Notes: generated by a model from the letters alone, not told the origin. 64,000 bases of DNA from Cristatella mucedo (GCA_009760855.2 WPIO01000009.1:6859001-6923000), one strand, 5' to 3'. Positions 11,806-24,089 are shown, numbered from the stretch's first letter. Translations and numbers: made by a program.

Positions 11806-12555
11806 CACCTGAGCCCCAAGTGTAGCCTACCGACATCTAGGCATAATTTCGGAGCACAGAGTCGCTTACGAAGTCGAATGGAAAAGCCTGTCAGCATGCC
11901 ATAGTTCCAGCGCTCACAGACCTGCCTACTTTGACTGACCGACAGTCAGGGCACAGCGCCAATCAATGGCGAGGCACCCGGTCTCTAACAACAGGACTGG
12001 AATCTTCGGCCTGTCGGTGGCCAGGAGTATTTAGTAAAGATCAACTGGTCGAATAGTTTCGAAGCAGAATCACCAAACTAAAATAAGGTTGCATTGCATG
12101 CATCTGCCTCCTCCCCCCAGCCGAATAGCATACTATGCAAGTAAAACTGGTACGTGAGGTGGCAACATATTTATAAATTCGACATCTGTACTCCTAGCTA
12201 TAGAAACGACACGGTATATCCTCAAAGACAGCAGGGACTGGGACGAGTGAGTTCTGACGTAGCTCTCTGCATGTCACATGTGTAGCCAGAGTTATGCCGA
12301 GGAGGCACCCGGACCTCAAACTTTCCAGAGGCAGCCGATCATAGGAAGGCAAAGTAGAATGCCTAGTGGCCGAGCTGCGTGACACGAGCACCGTCCAGTG
12401 GCCGGTGGCCACCCTTCCCAAAGACTGTGTGCATGAAACATTAAGGTACGGCTGCAATGGAGAATCTTCGGCGAATTAAGTCTTAAACATCACAATTAGA
12501 GCACTGGCTACCGGCGAGTCAGCAGCTACGACACTCTGCATAGATCATTCAAGAC

Positions 12556-12740
12556 GGTGAGCCGTGATGGCACACTAGGTAAGGCGGTTGCTTTCACGAC
12601 CTCGGTCCCGAGGTCGTGGGTTCGATTCCTGTGGTAGGCGATCCTTTATCACCACTGCAAGTGGTGGTGATAGCCGTAAAGGCTCTTCTGTCGCTATACA
12701 AAAAGAGACTGTTTAATCAGCTAGGATTATTTTTTTTTAA
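12556..12740 (+). mobile_element. SINE1 copy (tRNA-derived)
   Basis: Box A TGGCACACTAGG, box B GGTTCGATTCC and a body with GGCGATCCTTTAT...CACTGCAAGTGG. Ends in a T run. Confidence 0.85.
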
Positions 12741-12984
12741 GACTAAAAGCATTCGAAATAGCCAAGCAGGTCCGGCTAGAATTGAAAACTAGAAAGACAC
12801 ATATTACCTTGGTCCAAAGTCTGATCGACAGGCGAATAGATTATACATTTATTCTAAGCACCCTACATTAGCCAGTCAGTCAGGAAAAGGATGAATTCCA
12901 TTTTATGACTTGACGTGTTCTGCCAGGGTGCACGTAACCAGAAACAACAAATTGGGCCATCAGCAGCCACAGCGCTATACACAC

Positions 12985-13040
12985 CACGGTACATTCCAAA
13001 GAATCCTTCCGAACGAAACGTCTTGACTCCGCAGTCGTAC
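12985..13040 (-). CDS. SLC25A22: Mitochondrial glutamate carrier, 56-nt exon
   Basis: This short exon reads YDCGVKTFRSEGFFGMYRG, the first matrix helix and the GMYRG turn, close to the family pattern DCxxKTxRSEGxFGMYRG. The acceptor is a pyrimidine tract plus CAG before 13040 and the donor is GTGTGT after 12985. It enters in phase 2 (its first G completes the ATG of RSM) and leaves in phase 1, fitting both neighbours. It is too short for ordinary ORF calling and was found only by searching for the family motif. Confidence 0.85.
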
Positions 13041-13406
13041 CTGAACGATGCAGAGCGAGCAATACGTCACAGCGAGGCAGCTGCTGATGCTAGCATGGGC
13101 GATGGGCTTCAGAAGCCCGCGCTGAGGCGTGGAAGGTGGACGAGCCGAAGCTTACAAAGGGCCGTACAGACAGACGAGCGTACGCAGGGGGCGTGGTGGA
13201 ATTGCACGGCGTGGTCGCCAGCGTCGGATACAAGAGCAGGTGCAGGCATCTCGAAAGCTAGAAAATATGTGGCAGCGGTTGCACATGCACGAACAGAAGC
13301 AAAGTGAGCATTCCGATGAGACCATCACGATCCCTGCTCTACAGAGGCCATGCAGCAGCTAAATATAGCCTTCATCTCTCTGTCTGCCTCTCTCCCACTC
13401 TCTCTC

Positions 13407-13409
<3 letters not shown>

Positions 13410-13483
<74 letters not shown>
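13410..13483. repeat. (TC)n microsatellite
   Basis: Long CT array 3' of exon 13593-13724 on the gene strand, within the intron. Confidence 0.97.
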
Positions 13484-13485
<2 letters not shown>

Positions 13486-13592
13486 CTCTCCCTCTCTCCT
13501 ATACACGACGACTGCATTCCTAACGAAGCCGAAGCGAGTCATGCTTGGTGGCAGGTCGCCAAGCCCAGCTGGTTGCTGGCTGCGCTACTAAC

Positions 13593-13724
13593 ATGCTCCT
13601 GTACAGCACCGGTCCGCTACCACTTCTCTGATTCTGCAGTCGTGTCTTCACCAGGTCGACAGGAAAGATGCACGAAACGCCGACGATGCCGGCCACTGCA
13701 CCGTCGATCACCTTGGGCAGTATC
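13593..13724 (-). CDS. SLC25A22: Mitochondrial glutamate carrier, exon with first carrier signature
   Basis: The exon encodes ILPKVIDGAVAGIVG, then the first transmembrane helix signature FPVDLVKTRLQNQ, ending at YRSM. The acceptor is a T-rich tract plus TAG before 13724 and the donor is GTTAGT after 13593. Its 132 nt enter in phase 2 and leave in phase 2. It matches the N-terminal part of SLC25A22/A18, where PIDLAKTRLQNQ is typical. The same frame stays open upstream to an ATG at 13888, so an unspliced start is formally possible. The pyrimidine tract makes an upstream start exon more likely; I did not recognise one. Confidence 0.85.
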
Positions 13725-13888
13725 CTAGAGCGCAAACCAAAAAAAAAAGTTGACTTCCAGAAGATCAGCCAAGCGCCAGCCCGAGGCAAGTCTGGCGGAG
13801 GTGGTGCCCTGCTGCTGCTGCTCACAGCCCAAGTCGTGTGATCTTCCTGGATGGGAGGGGTGGCAGCAGCTGCTGCGGCTGACAGCAA

Positions 13889-16559
13889 CGACAGCGTCGA
13901 AAAGTGGCTACGAAAGCCAGCTTAGTTCCAGTGATGGCTTGCAATGGACTGACAGGATGTCGCACGAGGAAGAGGTCGAAAAAAATGGCCAGGCCACGAA
14001 TCTCGGTCATTTATCAAACCTGCTAGGGCTCAGCAATAAATCCAAGTGTCCACTTACGAGAACTTCATGCTTGCTTCTGGCATCGTGCCGGTGTTTCACG
14101 ACTTGCTTGGCCTAAACAGCAGATAACGAAGCTATCGTTACCCGACCGGCCCCCACATACACACCTCCAATGCTGCCCATCACTGGCAGTCGCTGCTGCT
14201 GCAGCTATTGGCGTAGCTTCACCACAAGGAGGCCACACGTTGGTTAGAATGGTGGCAATTTAATGTATACACGCATGCACATACACAGACACACAGTACA
14301 TAGTGTAAATAAATAGATAAATAAATAAATATATATATATATATATACACTATCATTTACACATAATACATACAACATATCAACGTCTCAATTGTCAGTA
14401 TATTTACATAGAACAAGAAAGGACATGCCGTCACGTTCTCGGCAGCTGGACCCACGAGCTCCTACATCGGAGGCAGGAGTTACACCAACTCAGTCACGTC
14501 CATGACCGAGTACCTTGGCCTCCAGCTGAGAAACCTATCGTTACTAATGAGTGAGTGGATGCTGCTACATAGAAAAGCCCCTCCCCCAGACGACCTAAAT
14601 ATGTGCCGAGGTCATCTGTAGGCTAAAAGTTTCTTCATTCCGTTTACCTAGCGGTCGCCCAATCTACTGCTTCAATCGCTTTGCAAGTGCTATTGCAATA
14701 ACCCTGTCGTCGGTAAGTCCAGTGAATCGAAGCATCCTTTTTTGCAGCTCGATGGAGCAGAAACGATTAAGACCCGAATTAAGACTGGACTGAGACCACT
14801 TCGGCAGACAGCCTAGCACATCCACGAGCCGGTCTAAAGAGGGATCAGGGCCTGCTGACCTCTCTCTCCTCCTACCACTGCTGATGTTTCGCACACCTCA
14901 GACTAACCAGGCCATGCAAACCTGCTCTCTGAGAGGCTATCCACACACCAAACATGCTACGAGTTCGGCCTGCTCCCAAGTTTAATCCTGGGCTGCCTCT
15001 GATAGGCAGCGATACAAATAGCTGCTTTCTGGGGCCGGTTCATAGGAATTTGCTAAGGGGCAACCGGGCAATGGCCCCTCCGCTAGGGACCGACAACAGG
15101 AACTGCTCCAGGCACAAGCTTGCCGCCCACTTGGCCTCTGCAGCCTCTATGAATCGCTGCTTCTAGCAAGGCCACAATCAATCTTAACCCCTCCTTAACT
15201 TAATCTTGGAGTGCATACCGGCATTAAGTGGCAGGTGGAACACTTGTGATTGACAAGCTATGCAGCTATGTTTATTGCTGTCGATACAGTGTTCGGCCAC
15301 CCTGTCATTCAGTGAACCCTCTACACTGCTTGCATGCTGCTTGCATATTGCTGCACAGGGCTGTTACAAAGGTATCCAAATGAGGCTTTTTTAGGTGAAT
15401 CCCATGACCCAAAGTGGAGAGAATTTTTCTTACATTTGCATGCGTTTTTATTCGCATGTCTTCCTCGACATTTGTATTCTGAAATCCTTCACCTCAAACA
15501 ATAGCAATCCTTCCAGACAGACACAGCCTATAGAGGCACTATAGAAAAGTCCACTTTGTTTACACCCCCTAGCGAAGTACTGCCACCCGAGTGTAATGCT
15601 GGTGGCCCAGCATTGATGCTGGGGCCAAGCTCGCAGTGTCGGCCGGCATAGTGACAGACTAGGAAACACGGGTCGTGCAATCACTGCTGCCAGAGACGTG
15701 GCCAGCCCTGTGGCTGCATTGCTGTCTGACTGTCCGAGAGCCGAGCTTCTCGGCCTAGAATAGTATGAGGTTGTCCCTGCACGGCTGCAGTGCTATAGAT
15801 TTTACCACTGGTCGACAGCTCGTTTAAAGGAAAATAACCAATCGCACGATTACGAAGCCAGCTTTACCCATTGATATGGAGAGAACAAGAGGAAAGAGCG
15901 TGAGTAATGGAGGTCGAGAGATATTTGAGAGATTCGGAGAGAGTGAGAACTCGAGGAACATGGGGAGAGACGGAGGGAGAGAGAAAGGGTAGAGATAGTA
16001 AGACAGTTGATGGATAGATGGATAAATAGATGGACAGATGGATAGAGAGGGAGAGACACAGACAGACAGACAGACGGACAGACAGGCAGGCAGAAACCAA
16101 GAGAGGAATAAAGTAAGAGTGAGAGTGATGAAGAGTAAGAGGGTAAGAGAATAAGAAGCAAGAGACAGTATCTATAAGAGTTCGGGAGAGAATGGCAGTG
16201 TGTAAGAGAGAATTTGTTCAGCAACAGTGATTTCGCTTAAGGAATAGCACACTGCAGTGTCCACTGCTACCATTGCTACAAGTTAAGGCCAGAGATAGTG
16301 CTCACGGCTGGCTGCATTCGCTAATCAGGTCAATATTGACTTGCCAAGCCGCGACATCGTGCAGCGTGTGAGCAGCACACGACTGGCGAGAGGCACAGCA
16401 GCGCATTGATAGAGCAGCCGTGCCGGGCTCAGCCATGGTCGGCTGGCTCGTGCTGGTCGGCTGGCTCGTGCTGGAGCCGGCTGACAATTCCTCAGTTCCT
16501 CAGACTTCAGGACACACAACTCGACCGCGATTCGGTTGCTAATGGCATAGCCGCCAAAT
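13889..16559. other. Upstream region of the carrier gene, no coding signal
   Basis: Contains an (AT)n stretch at 14331-14346, GATG/GACA tetranucleotide repeats at 15980-16100 and an 18-bp unit repeated twice near 16438-16473. No domain was recognised in any ORF. A 5' exon of the carrier may lie here or in the CpG block. Confidence 0.4.
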
Positions 16560-18210
16560 GAAACGTCGGCACGTCACGGGCACGAGGAGTAGGCGATGCC
16601 GTCAGGTCGGTCGATGACGGCGAAACGCCACTGCTCTCGGTCTCGCGATCGCTAAGAGCTCACATTGGGAGAGAGGCCGAGCCAGCGAATGCATCAGCGG
16701 CGCCCCCGCCCGACAGCGGCTCCAGCCTCCCCCACGACAGCGGCGAAACAGGCAGGGAAGCTGTCAGGGCTTCGAGGGCTAACGGTGACAGACTGGCGGT
16801 GACGGAGGACGAGTCCTCGAGCACATCGAGCGACGGGCGGCGGCATCCGAAGCGCCGCCTGGCGGCGGCGCCTCCGGGTGCCGATAAGCATCGGCGCTCG
16901 GCTCTCGAGAGCGCTCTTTCCTCTCTCGGTCGGTCAGGCCGAGGACGCACTGGGGGGGGGGCGTGGGGGGGGGGGGGGCGTGGGGTGGGTGGGTGGCGAC
17001 GGAGGACGCCGGGTGTCTCCCGAGACGCGACGACTCGCGCGCCATCTTTTCACTTTCGCCCGCTCGGCGGAGAAGAAGATTGGCTGTGCCGGCGGCGCCC
17101 ATTGCACAGTCCATTACCCACCCATAAATGGTAATACGCACGATCGCTGCAGCCGGCGTGGGGAGAGAGAGAAGAGAGCGAGCGGCGGCGTCACGCGACA
17201 GCTGAGGCCCATTCCGAGCCGCTATGGCTACGGGTTTGAATGCGAGCGCGGCAGCTGCAACGCGCCGTGCTCGTTCAAACCGACAATGACCGAGCTGCAA
17301 AGAGCGAACGCTGTGGCCGCCAACGCGGACGCTGCGTGCGGCCGGAGCCGAACGGGCGGACCGACCGGACGCTGGCGGCGGCGAGCAGCGCGTGGCCGGC
17401 GACGAGCGCAAGGCCGACGGGGGAGCGTCGCGAGACAGTCTCTCCGACGCCGACCGCGCTACCGTACGTCTAGACGGAGCGCGGGCGGCGTCGGGCGCGC
17501 GAGAACGCTTCAAACGCATCCGTACCGTTCAGCAGTTCCGAGCGGTCCGACGCGCGATGAGCCAATGTACACGAGGCCCGCCGCGGTCAAGGCCGCCAGC
17601 GTCAGCAGCGGCGCGCCTGCCCTGGGCACTCGCGGAGCGCGGCTGACCGAGCTGCGCCGGCCGCTCGCCTGTGGTCCGTTCGATCGAGCGCGGCGGCGGC
17701 GGTGATGGCGCCGCCTCCTAGCCGCGGTAAACGAATCGCCGGCCGCTCGCGCCGAATGGGACAATCGAGCGTAACGCCACGCTCTCCCGCCCATCTGCGC
17801 GCGTCTGCGCTTTAGCGTACGCGCGCGCGCGCGCGCGCGCGCGCAGCCCAAGGCGAGCGCACCGATTCCCTGCGATGTTTACGCTTGCGCGCGTCCTGTG
17901 AAAGCGAAACTCTCCTCGAGAGCGCAGCGGCTGGCGACAGTCGGCCGAGCTCGCTCCCGCCCCGAGGTGGGAGGGGCCGGCGGTGCGTCGGGTGCGGCCG
18001 CGTGATCCGGCAGCGACGGCGGCAGCGGCGTTCGAGAATTTCGCTGGTAGAGGCGTCGGGGCTGCGTCGCGGCGCTGCATGTCGAGACGCAGTTGGACGG
18101 CATGGCGGCACTATGCGGATGCTGGCTCCAGCCGCTGCTCGGAAGTCCGTTCGCGCGGCTGCCTCCCGCGAGTCGAAGTCGAGCGCCACCATTTTGCATC
18201 GCCTCTTGGG
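16560..18210. promoter_or_regulatory. CpG-rich block, candidate promoter region
   Basis: The block is very rich in CG dinucleotides compared with the rest of the window and includes an uninterrupted (GC)12 run at 17821-17844. Several long ORFs on both strands here (16779-17519 minus, 16878-17705 plus) are Arg/Ala/Pro-rich by composition and show no domain. The block lies about 3 kb upstream of the first recognised carrier exon, so it is a plausible promoter and 5' exon of that gene. It could also serve an unseen plus-strand gene. Confidence 0.45.
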
Positions 18211-18449
18211 GAATAACAAAAATAATAATAGCAACAACAAAAATAAGAATACATGGGTGAAATGGCGAACGATTGAGTGGCCACGGTGCGGCCGAAGAGT
18301 CCGCACGAGCAGGTCGTCGGCACCTGACCGACCCAAACCTAGGATCGTATGCTCTCCGTGAGGCCGAGCTGAGAGGGGCTCGTTACATTAGCGAGATTTT
18401 ACTCAAGCGCCACCAGATAGGGACTTATGGTTTCCTAATTTATTTTTTT

Positions 18450-18454
18450 ACAAT

Positions 18455-18496
<42 letters not shown>

Positions 18497-18510
18497 AACA
18501 TATATATATA

Positions 18511-18547
<37 letters not shown>
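18450..18547. repeat. (AT)n array
   Basis: About 100 bp of AT dinucleotides with two short interruptions. Confidence 0.97.
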
Positions 18548-18548
<1 letters not shown>

Positions 18549-18880
18549 CTTCATTATCAAATAATTGTCCCCATCGCAGTCTAGTTGAATGGAGAGTCGC
18601 CGTGCCGGACGACGCGTAGCTTTTGTAGCTCGTCGGCTTGCCGAATGTGCAACGTGGAGCTCACCGGTCATCCAGAATTTGGCTAACCGGCGCGTTCTGA
18701 CAAGGAGAAGGCTTTTTCGGTGAAAAGGCTAAGAAAAAGCCAGGAGGCTCAGTGGCTCATACTAGCGGTTGCCTCTTCTTCCATGCGTGCTGATACTGTG
18801 CATGCTGCCGCTAACCACACTTGCATACTGACCCTGAGCCTGTCACCACTAACCATGTTATTCATATTGTTTCGCGAGCA

Positions 18881-19061
18881 TAATAATAATACTGGCTGAT
18901 TTAACAGCCTCTTTTTGTATAGCGACAGAAGAGCCCTTACGGCTATCACCACCGCTTGCAGTGGCGATAAAGGATCGCCCACCACAGGATTTGAACCCAC
19001 GACCTCGGGGCTGAGGTCGTGAAAAGCAACCGCCTTACCTAGTGAGCCATTGCGGCTCACC
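18881..19061 (-). mobile_element. SINE1 copy
   Basis: Minus-strand head with box A/B (B box in GGGTTCAAATCC near 18995) and the typical body. Confidence 0.85.
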
Positions 19062-19239
19062 AAATAAATCCTAGCTGATTCAACAGCCTCTTTTTGTATA
19101 GCGATAGAAGAGCCTTTAAAGGTATCACAACCGCTTGCAGTGGCGATAAAGGATGGCCCACCACAAGAATCGAACCCACGATCTCGGGACCGAGGTCATC
19201 AAAGCAACCGCCTTACCTAGTGTGCCATCACGGCTCACC
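19062..19239 (-). mobile_element. SINE1 copy, tandem to the previous
   Basis: Same orientation and directly adjacent to the first copy; B box in GGGTTCGATTC. Confidence 0.85.
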
Positions 19240-19964
19240 TAAAAATACCACTCACCATTCGATTGCGTTTCCTTTGCAGCAAATGTAAAGCGCCTAGAGA
19301 GAGTGAGTTCTCTGAGGGCGCTTTATCAAGTGTATTATTATTATTATTCTTATTTCTTCCTGCTTCTCTTAGCCGTCCTTTGACTGCATTTACTGCGCCA
19401 AGATGCGAACGCAACGTACTTTTTTTTTATTTCAGACAGACCGATGTTAATTGGTCGTTAGCTTTGTGTCCGAACTGGAAAAGTGTAATTTCACTGGTAA
19501 GGAGGCCTAAACATAGTTGCTCCGCAGCAGCTTGAAGCGATTGTGAAACCCCGAGTTAGCCATTCTCGAGATTCTTTCTTCCTGTGGTTTTTTCGGGCCG
19601 GCGCGATCAGCGGTCTGAAATCCGCCGCATTCATTGAAAAGAGGGCATGCATTTTAAACTCTACGCCGAGAACAGCAAATGGTACAGAATGAAGAGCCAT
19701 CGAAGTTGCGAAGCTAGTTTTACGCGTTCTCAACGCAGAAGCTGTTTTTTTATAACAATCACTCACGACAGAATTTTTTTTAAAGTTGGATGACGCTAAA
19801 TAAAAACAACGCTCAATAGATCCCTTTGAAGAATAGATCACTTTGAAGGATAGGTCACTTTGAAGATAAGGCAAACCCACAAGGCCTGATAACTCCAGGC
19901 TGCCCTGACACGAGGCCTCATGGGCATCATCGCGGCGAATCCGTGCTGTTTATTTACTACGGAG

Positions 19965-20345
19965 AATAATAATAATAATGTTGCTCATACTAAATTTGTA
20001 GAGCAACCTCTGAGAACTTAATCTCTTTCTAGGCAACTTATATATGCCGTACATAAAGCATACTCTCTCTAGGCAACTTATATACGCCGTACATAAAGCA
20101 CCATCAAATAATTAGTAGTTACATGCACAAAGTCAAAAAGCATGATACAGTTAGGGGTAGCATGCCGAATGTCAGCATGTAATTGTGGTAAGTGGTAGCG
20201 TGCACAGTTTCAGTACACAAAGGACCGATGACAAGGGACTACCAAATGCTGTGACAATGCGTTTTTAGCTTCATTTGAAAATGTCATCTCAAGTCAAGAT
20301 GTCGTGACATCAGTTGGGAGGAATTTACCGGGTTTGACAGCACAC
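19965..20345 (-). mobile_element. Family A LINE 3' end with internal duplication
   Basis: Tail and 3' UTR on the minus strand. A 37-bp segment is repeated at 20024-20060 and 20064-20100 (period 40, two changes). Confidence 0.75.
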
Positions 20346-20504
20346 TTACTAAATTGAATTTTCATGGCTACCGGTTTGCAAAGAGCGATGGCGACAAACT
20401 AATGGACGCATATTTACAGGCAAGTGGCTCAGTTGAAAGGAGCTCTGCAGACCGCAGCAAGCGATTTTGCAGCCACTTTTCTGACTGCACGTACCTTTCC
20501 GATA

Positions 20505-22135
20505 GGATGGTCATAATAATGATAAGAATTATATAAATAGGAGAAAATTTGATACAGCACCCTCAGAAAACTAAATCTCTTTCCAGATACTTTACGTTTG
20601 CTGCATAGGAAGCACGATTGAATGGTTGGTGATAGCATGCTCGATAGCAACAAGAATAACATGGTTACGGGTGGCATGCACAGGGTCAGCATGCAAGTAT
20701 GGTTAGTGGCAGCACGCACAGTTTCAGCCACGCATAGGCACACAACAGACGAATCGCATGGACCCACTAAACGCACGATCAATAAATGCGTTTTTATCTT
20801 CTTATTAAATGTGTTCAGGTCAGGAGAGGTCGTGACGCAGGTCAGGAGTGAGTTCCAGGCTATGGGAGCAAACGAACTAAAGGCACGGTCTCCAAAGGAT
20901 TTGAGATTTGTACGAGGTACAGGTAAACGATTAAATTCCAAAAAGTGGGTAGTACAGTGCTTAGCATGGTGGGGGAGTAGATCTGGTCGGTTCGCTGGAG
21001 CCTAAGAATGAAGACACCTAAAAGTGAGTGACCAAACATTGAAGTCAATGCCCTGCTTGACTGGGAACCAGTGCTGGTCGGCGAGAAGTGGTGTGATGCG
21101 GCCACTGCAACGCTCATGGCAGACAAGCCTAGCTGCAGAGTTTGCACCGGCTGAGAGCGAGTGATTGCACAGGTCCGTAAACCAGCAAACAGTTAGTTAC
21201 AGAAGTCAAGACGGGAGTCACAAATGCATGGACCAATTTATATATAGAATCCCTGTCTAAAAAATCCCGAATTTTAGTGATGTTATGTAGCTGAAAGTAG
21301 GCAGGCTTGACTGTGGAGCTGAAGTGGTCATATAATGAAAGGTCACTTTGGAACAGGATGCCTAGATTTCGTGCTGGTTCAACAAGAGATATGCTGGCAG
21401 AGCCAATTTTAAGCGTTAGCCTTTCCAATTGATGAATCACACTTGATTTGCCGTTAACTAGTAATTTGGTTTTATCATCAATCAATTTAAGAAAGCTTGG
21501 GGCCATATATGTGGGGATGTCATCAATACATGCAGTATGGGAGCTGAGAGAATTCGAAGTGCTGGAGGGCTGATAGGGATAAAACCAAAGGTACAACTGA
21601 GTGTCATCTGCATAGAAGTGAAAGCCTACATCGTGCTTGGCGATCACATAGGCAAGAGGGAGAGTACAAATCGTTAAAAGAACGGGACCAACCACATAGC
21701 CCAGAGGTACCCCATACATATATACATATACATAATAATTCAGAGGTTCCTCGGATAATCTTTGTTCATTCGCATAAATAATACGGTCTCCCACTGAAAT
21801 ATGACTTGAACCGTTGCATTGTAGTGTTAGTGATGACCTGGAGAGATGAGAGGCGCTCAAGAAGGACATGGTGATTGCTACTTGCCACTCACAGGTAGCA
21901 GCGAGCCAGCGCTCAGCGAAGGCGAACTCGCTGCTTCCTGTGAGTCGAGCTCGGCAGCGACGAAGAAGCAGCCAACAACTTACAAATGCAAGACCCAGAT
22001 CCATTACGTAGTCAAGTCTAAGTGACATTAACTGAAGGTAACTGACGTTCCGCAACGGCCATGACACGGACCAACGTCTCTTTGGCCTATAGCTCAAATC
22101 AGCTCCGATGCTGATGCCGATTCCGGTAGTGCCAC
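20505..22135 (-). mobile_element. Family A LINE with partly open RT frame
   Basis: A frame of 322 codons (21129-22097) keeps the RT palm: GVPLGYVVGPVLLTICTLPL, HFYADDTQLY (active-site YADD near 21605-21630), NLGILFQSDLSLYDHFSSTV. After a frameshift the C-terminal part follows (WNSLLTC, HTCMLTLCM). The 3' tail ends at about 20505. The upstream RT part (motif A) is missing or unrecognisable. Confidence 0.8.
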
Positions 22136-22154
22136 ATGCTGCCTCTTTATAGTT

Positions 22155-22375
22155 GTAATAACAAGGTAATGATACTACATTAGTATAGTGCTCTCAGGTA
22201 ACTTGTATTTTTACAGGCACTTTAAAGCTGCTGCAAAGGAAGCATGGTCGAATAATTTGTAGCGGCATCTTGTTAGAGGTGACATGCATAGCGTCAGCAT
22301 GCAAATATGATTTGTGGTAGCATGGGCAGTGTCAGCACGAATAAGCCCACCAAGAATGAATCATACAGACCGTAA
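22155..22375 (-). mobile_element. Family A LINE 3' tail fragment
   Basis: Divergent stem-loop and 3' UTR. Confidence 0.6.
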
Positions 22376-22377
22376 GA

Positions 22378-22445
22378 AAGCCGCTTAGGCTGCGAGTGCG
22401 TTATACAAATCTCCCCTGTGTAATCAGGAGATTGAGTGATAAGAT
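22378..22445 (+). mobile_element. Family B LINE tail fragment
   Basis: Contains GCCGCTTAGGCTGCGAGTGC followed by the CTCTCC-type end. Confidence 0.55.
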
Positions 22446-22544
22446 ATATTTAAAAAAACTCTCACTGTGACTATTTCTCATCACATTTCGGAGCATTCAG
22501 CGAGGATCAGGGTGCGAGGGTGCTCCAGGGTGAGATATTCCATT

Positions 22545-22620
22545 TGGACATACGTGAAGTGCCTGAATAGAGATTAGGTTCTCTTAGGGCGAAATACAAC
22601 TGAATTATATTTATTATTTA
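22545..22620 (+). mobile_element. SINE2 tail fragment
   Basis: Contains GTGCCTGAATAGAGATTAGG and an AT-rich end; the head is lost. Confidence 0.55.
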
Positions 22621-23199
22621 CAGATGATATTGTTATTAAACAGTTGAAAAAAATTGCATTGCACTTGAAAGTATTGTATAATAAAAATGTCAATTGATAA
22701 GTAAATCCTGACGTGCTGGCTTAAAAAGAGCTACATATTCTGAAAGAGCATTCCAAAACTTGCTTGAATCAATTATTAGATTGAAAACAACTGACAAAAA
22801 GTTTTCGTTTGCAGACTAGTGTACTCTGTACTTCTTTGGATTGATACAAATCGGTTCCTTCAAGCACCGTCACCACAGGGTCTGCCTTTGGAAGACAAAC
22901 AAGTTTTTGTATAGAGTAATATTTTTGAATTTGTGATATGCAAAAGGCATAATGAATAGTTTTGAAGAAGTTTCGAGGTGCTACGTAACTGAGACTCTCA
23001 CGCTCTGCAAACCATACACAAGTTCCCTTTAAAGTGAAATCTTAACACACTTTGCAGAATGCATTGCCGATATTTTTGCTTGGATGGCACTTAAGGTTTT
23101 GAAATTGAATACGGATTAAAACATATTATTGTTTACGAGCAAAGAGTATTACTCGGAAAACTCTCCGCGGATTCTGGATATCCCGCTCAAAGCTCCCAG
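22621..23199. other. AT-rich non-coding, nothing recognised
   Basis: No ORF or repeat family recognised. Confidence 0.4.
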
Positions 23200-23490
23200 A
23201 ATGACCTTGAAATACCTTCTAGACAACCGTAGCTCACTGCTCGCACCGTCTTCCTGCCTGACACTGCAGTTATTTAAAAAACCAATGGGTAGGCTATCGT
23301 GACCGTGGCAACTTCCACATTTCGCCAATGCTCGTCAGCCTGCAGTGGCTACCAAGTAAGCAGAGAAGCATTTACAAGAGTATGTCAGTTACTCTGAGGG
23401 TTCTTCGTTATCTTGCTCCGGAACTAGCCATCTGAAATACTAGCTAATTAGGCTTCGCATAGTATCGCCTTTTCTTCCGACTCAGCCTCG
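23200..23490 (+). mobile_element. LINE RT C-terminal fragment, divergent
   Basis: It translates to a decayed LxWLPSKQRSIYKSMSVTL...LRYLAPELA segment like the C-terminal part of L2-type ORF2. Confidence 0.5.
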
Positions 23491-23555
23491 GTATTAAATA
23501 TCTGACTCGTCATTATCTCCTCCTGATTCCAAGCGCTACTAGCGTTTCTTGTTCG

Positions 23556-23858
23556 TTGCAGAATGCTCTTCTGAAAGCCAAAGCTCGCGTGAACAATCGC
23601 ATACCGAAGCCGATACAGCTAAGACCTGTTAAAAGCTTATCTGTTTGCTGCGTTAGTGTAGCGAATGAGAAACTACGACATCTAACCGCTGGCCACTTGA
23701 GCCCTGGCTCCGCCGCGCCGGAGGCTGCGTTAGATACGCCGGCGGCTACTAACCTGCTTATTAGTTATGATCGTGCACACCTATTATCACGTCGTTATCG
23801 TCGTTCGAATGCACTCCTAGATGTCATTGCTGTTGCATTCGTGAACTGCGATCCGTGA
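23556..23858 (+). mobile_element. Possible 5' part of a LINE ORF
   Basis: An open frame of 100 codons with a segment RAHLLSRRYRRSNALLDVIA resembles the region preceding the endonuclease in L2-type ORF2 proteins. It lies on the same strand just upstream of the endonuclease region at 24190. Weak. Confidence 0.25.
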
Positions 23859-24089
23859 CTTGTGCATTGACAAAACAAAAACGCCCCGGAGCCAACACAG
23901 GGGCCGCGAGCTGAGAACCCGTCCGTTGGCGGGAGCTGCGAGCTGAGTACCAGCTATTTGACATTCCCTGCGCCGTCTCGAGCCAATTTCTCCCTCATGC
24001 GTTGCTGTGAATCTTTCTAACTTAGTGGTCGTCAGGCTTGCTATAACTCCGACGGCCCAACTTAACGCTTGTCGGTGGAGTCCTCGCTC

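Larger units (their letters stand above)
7323..13724 (-). other. SLC25A22: Gene span: mitochondrial glutamate-carrier-like gene (partial)
   Basis: This is the span of six exons that join into about 235 codons of a mitochondrial carrier. Exons are 13724-13593, 13040-12985, 11489-11396, 10065-9911, 9764-9601 and 7425-7323. Every junction has AG/GT borders, and the phases (2,1,2,1,0,1) are all compatible, which strongly supports the model. The family imports glutamate with a proton across the inner mitochondrial membrane. Two of the three carrier signatures PX[DE]XX[KR] are seen complete (PVDLVK, PMELLK); the third is split by the last donor (PFD). The family is usually about 320 residues, so a short N-terminal exon and about 75 C-terminal residues are missing. 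I could not find the C-terminal part between 1 and 7322, so it is probably beyond the left edge. SLC25A22 and SLC25A18 cannot be told apart here. Confidence 0.85.
18778..19350 (+). mobile_element. Family A LINE 3' end interrupted by two SINE1 copies
   Basis: The LINE 3' UTR runs 18778-18885 and resumes at 19244 (CCACTCACCATTCGATTGCG) through the stem-loop and ATT tail to 19350. The gap is filled by two head-to-tail SINE1 copies. Confidence 0.8.

Noticed and set aside
16779-17705. Long overlapping ORFs on both strands (246 and 275 codons)
   Set aside because: Arg/Ala/Pro-rich by GC composition, open in several frames at once, no domain or splice support.
18960-19020. tRNA gene suggested by box A and box B
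   Set aside because: The box-containing segments recur with SINE bodies and tails, and no cloverleaf with a proper acceptor stem was seen; these are SINE heads.
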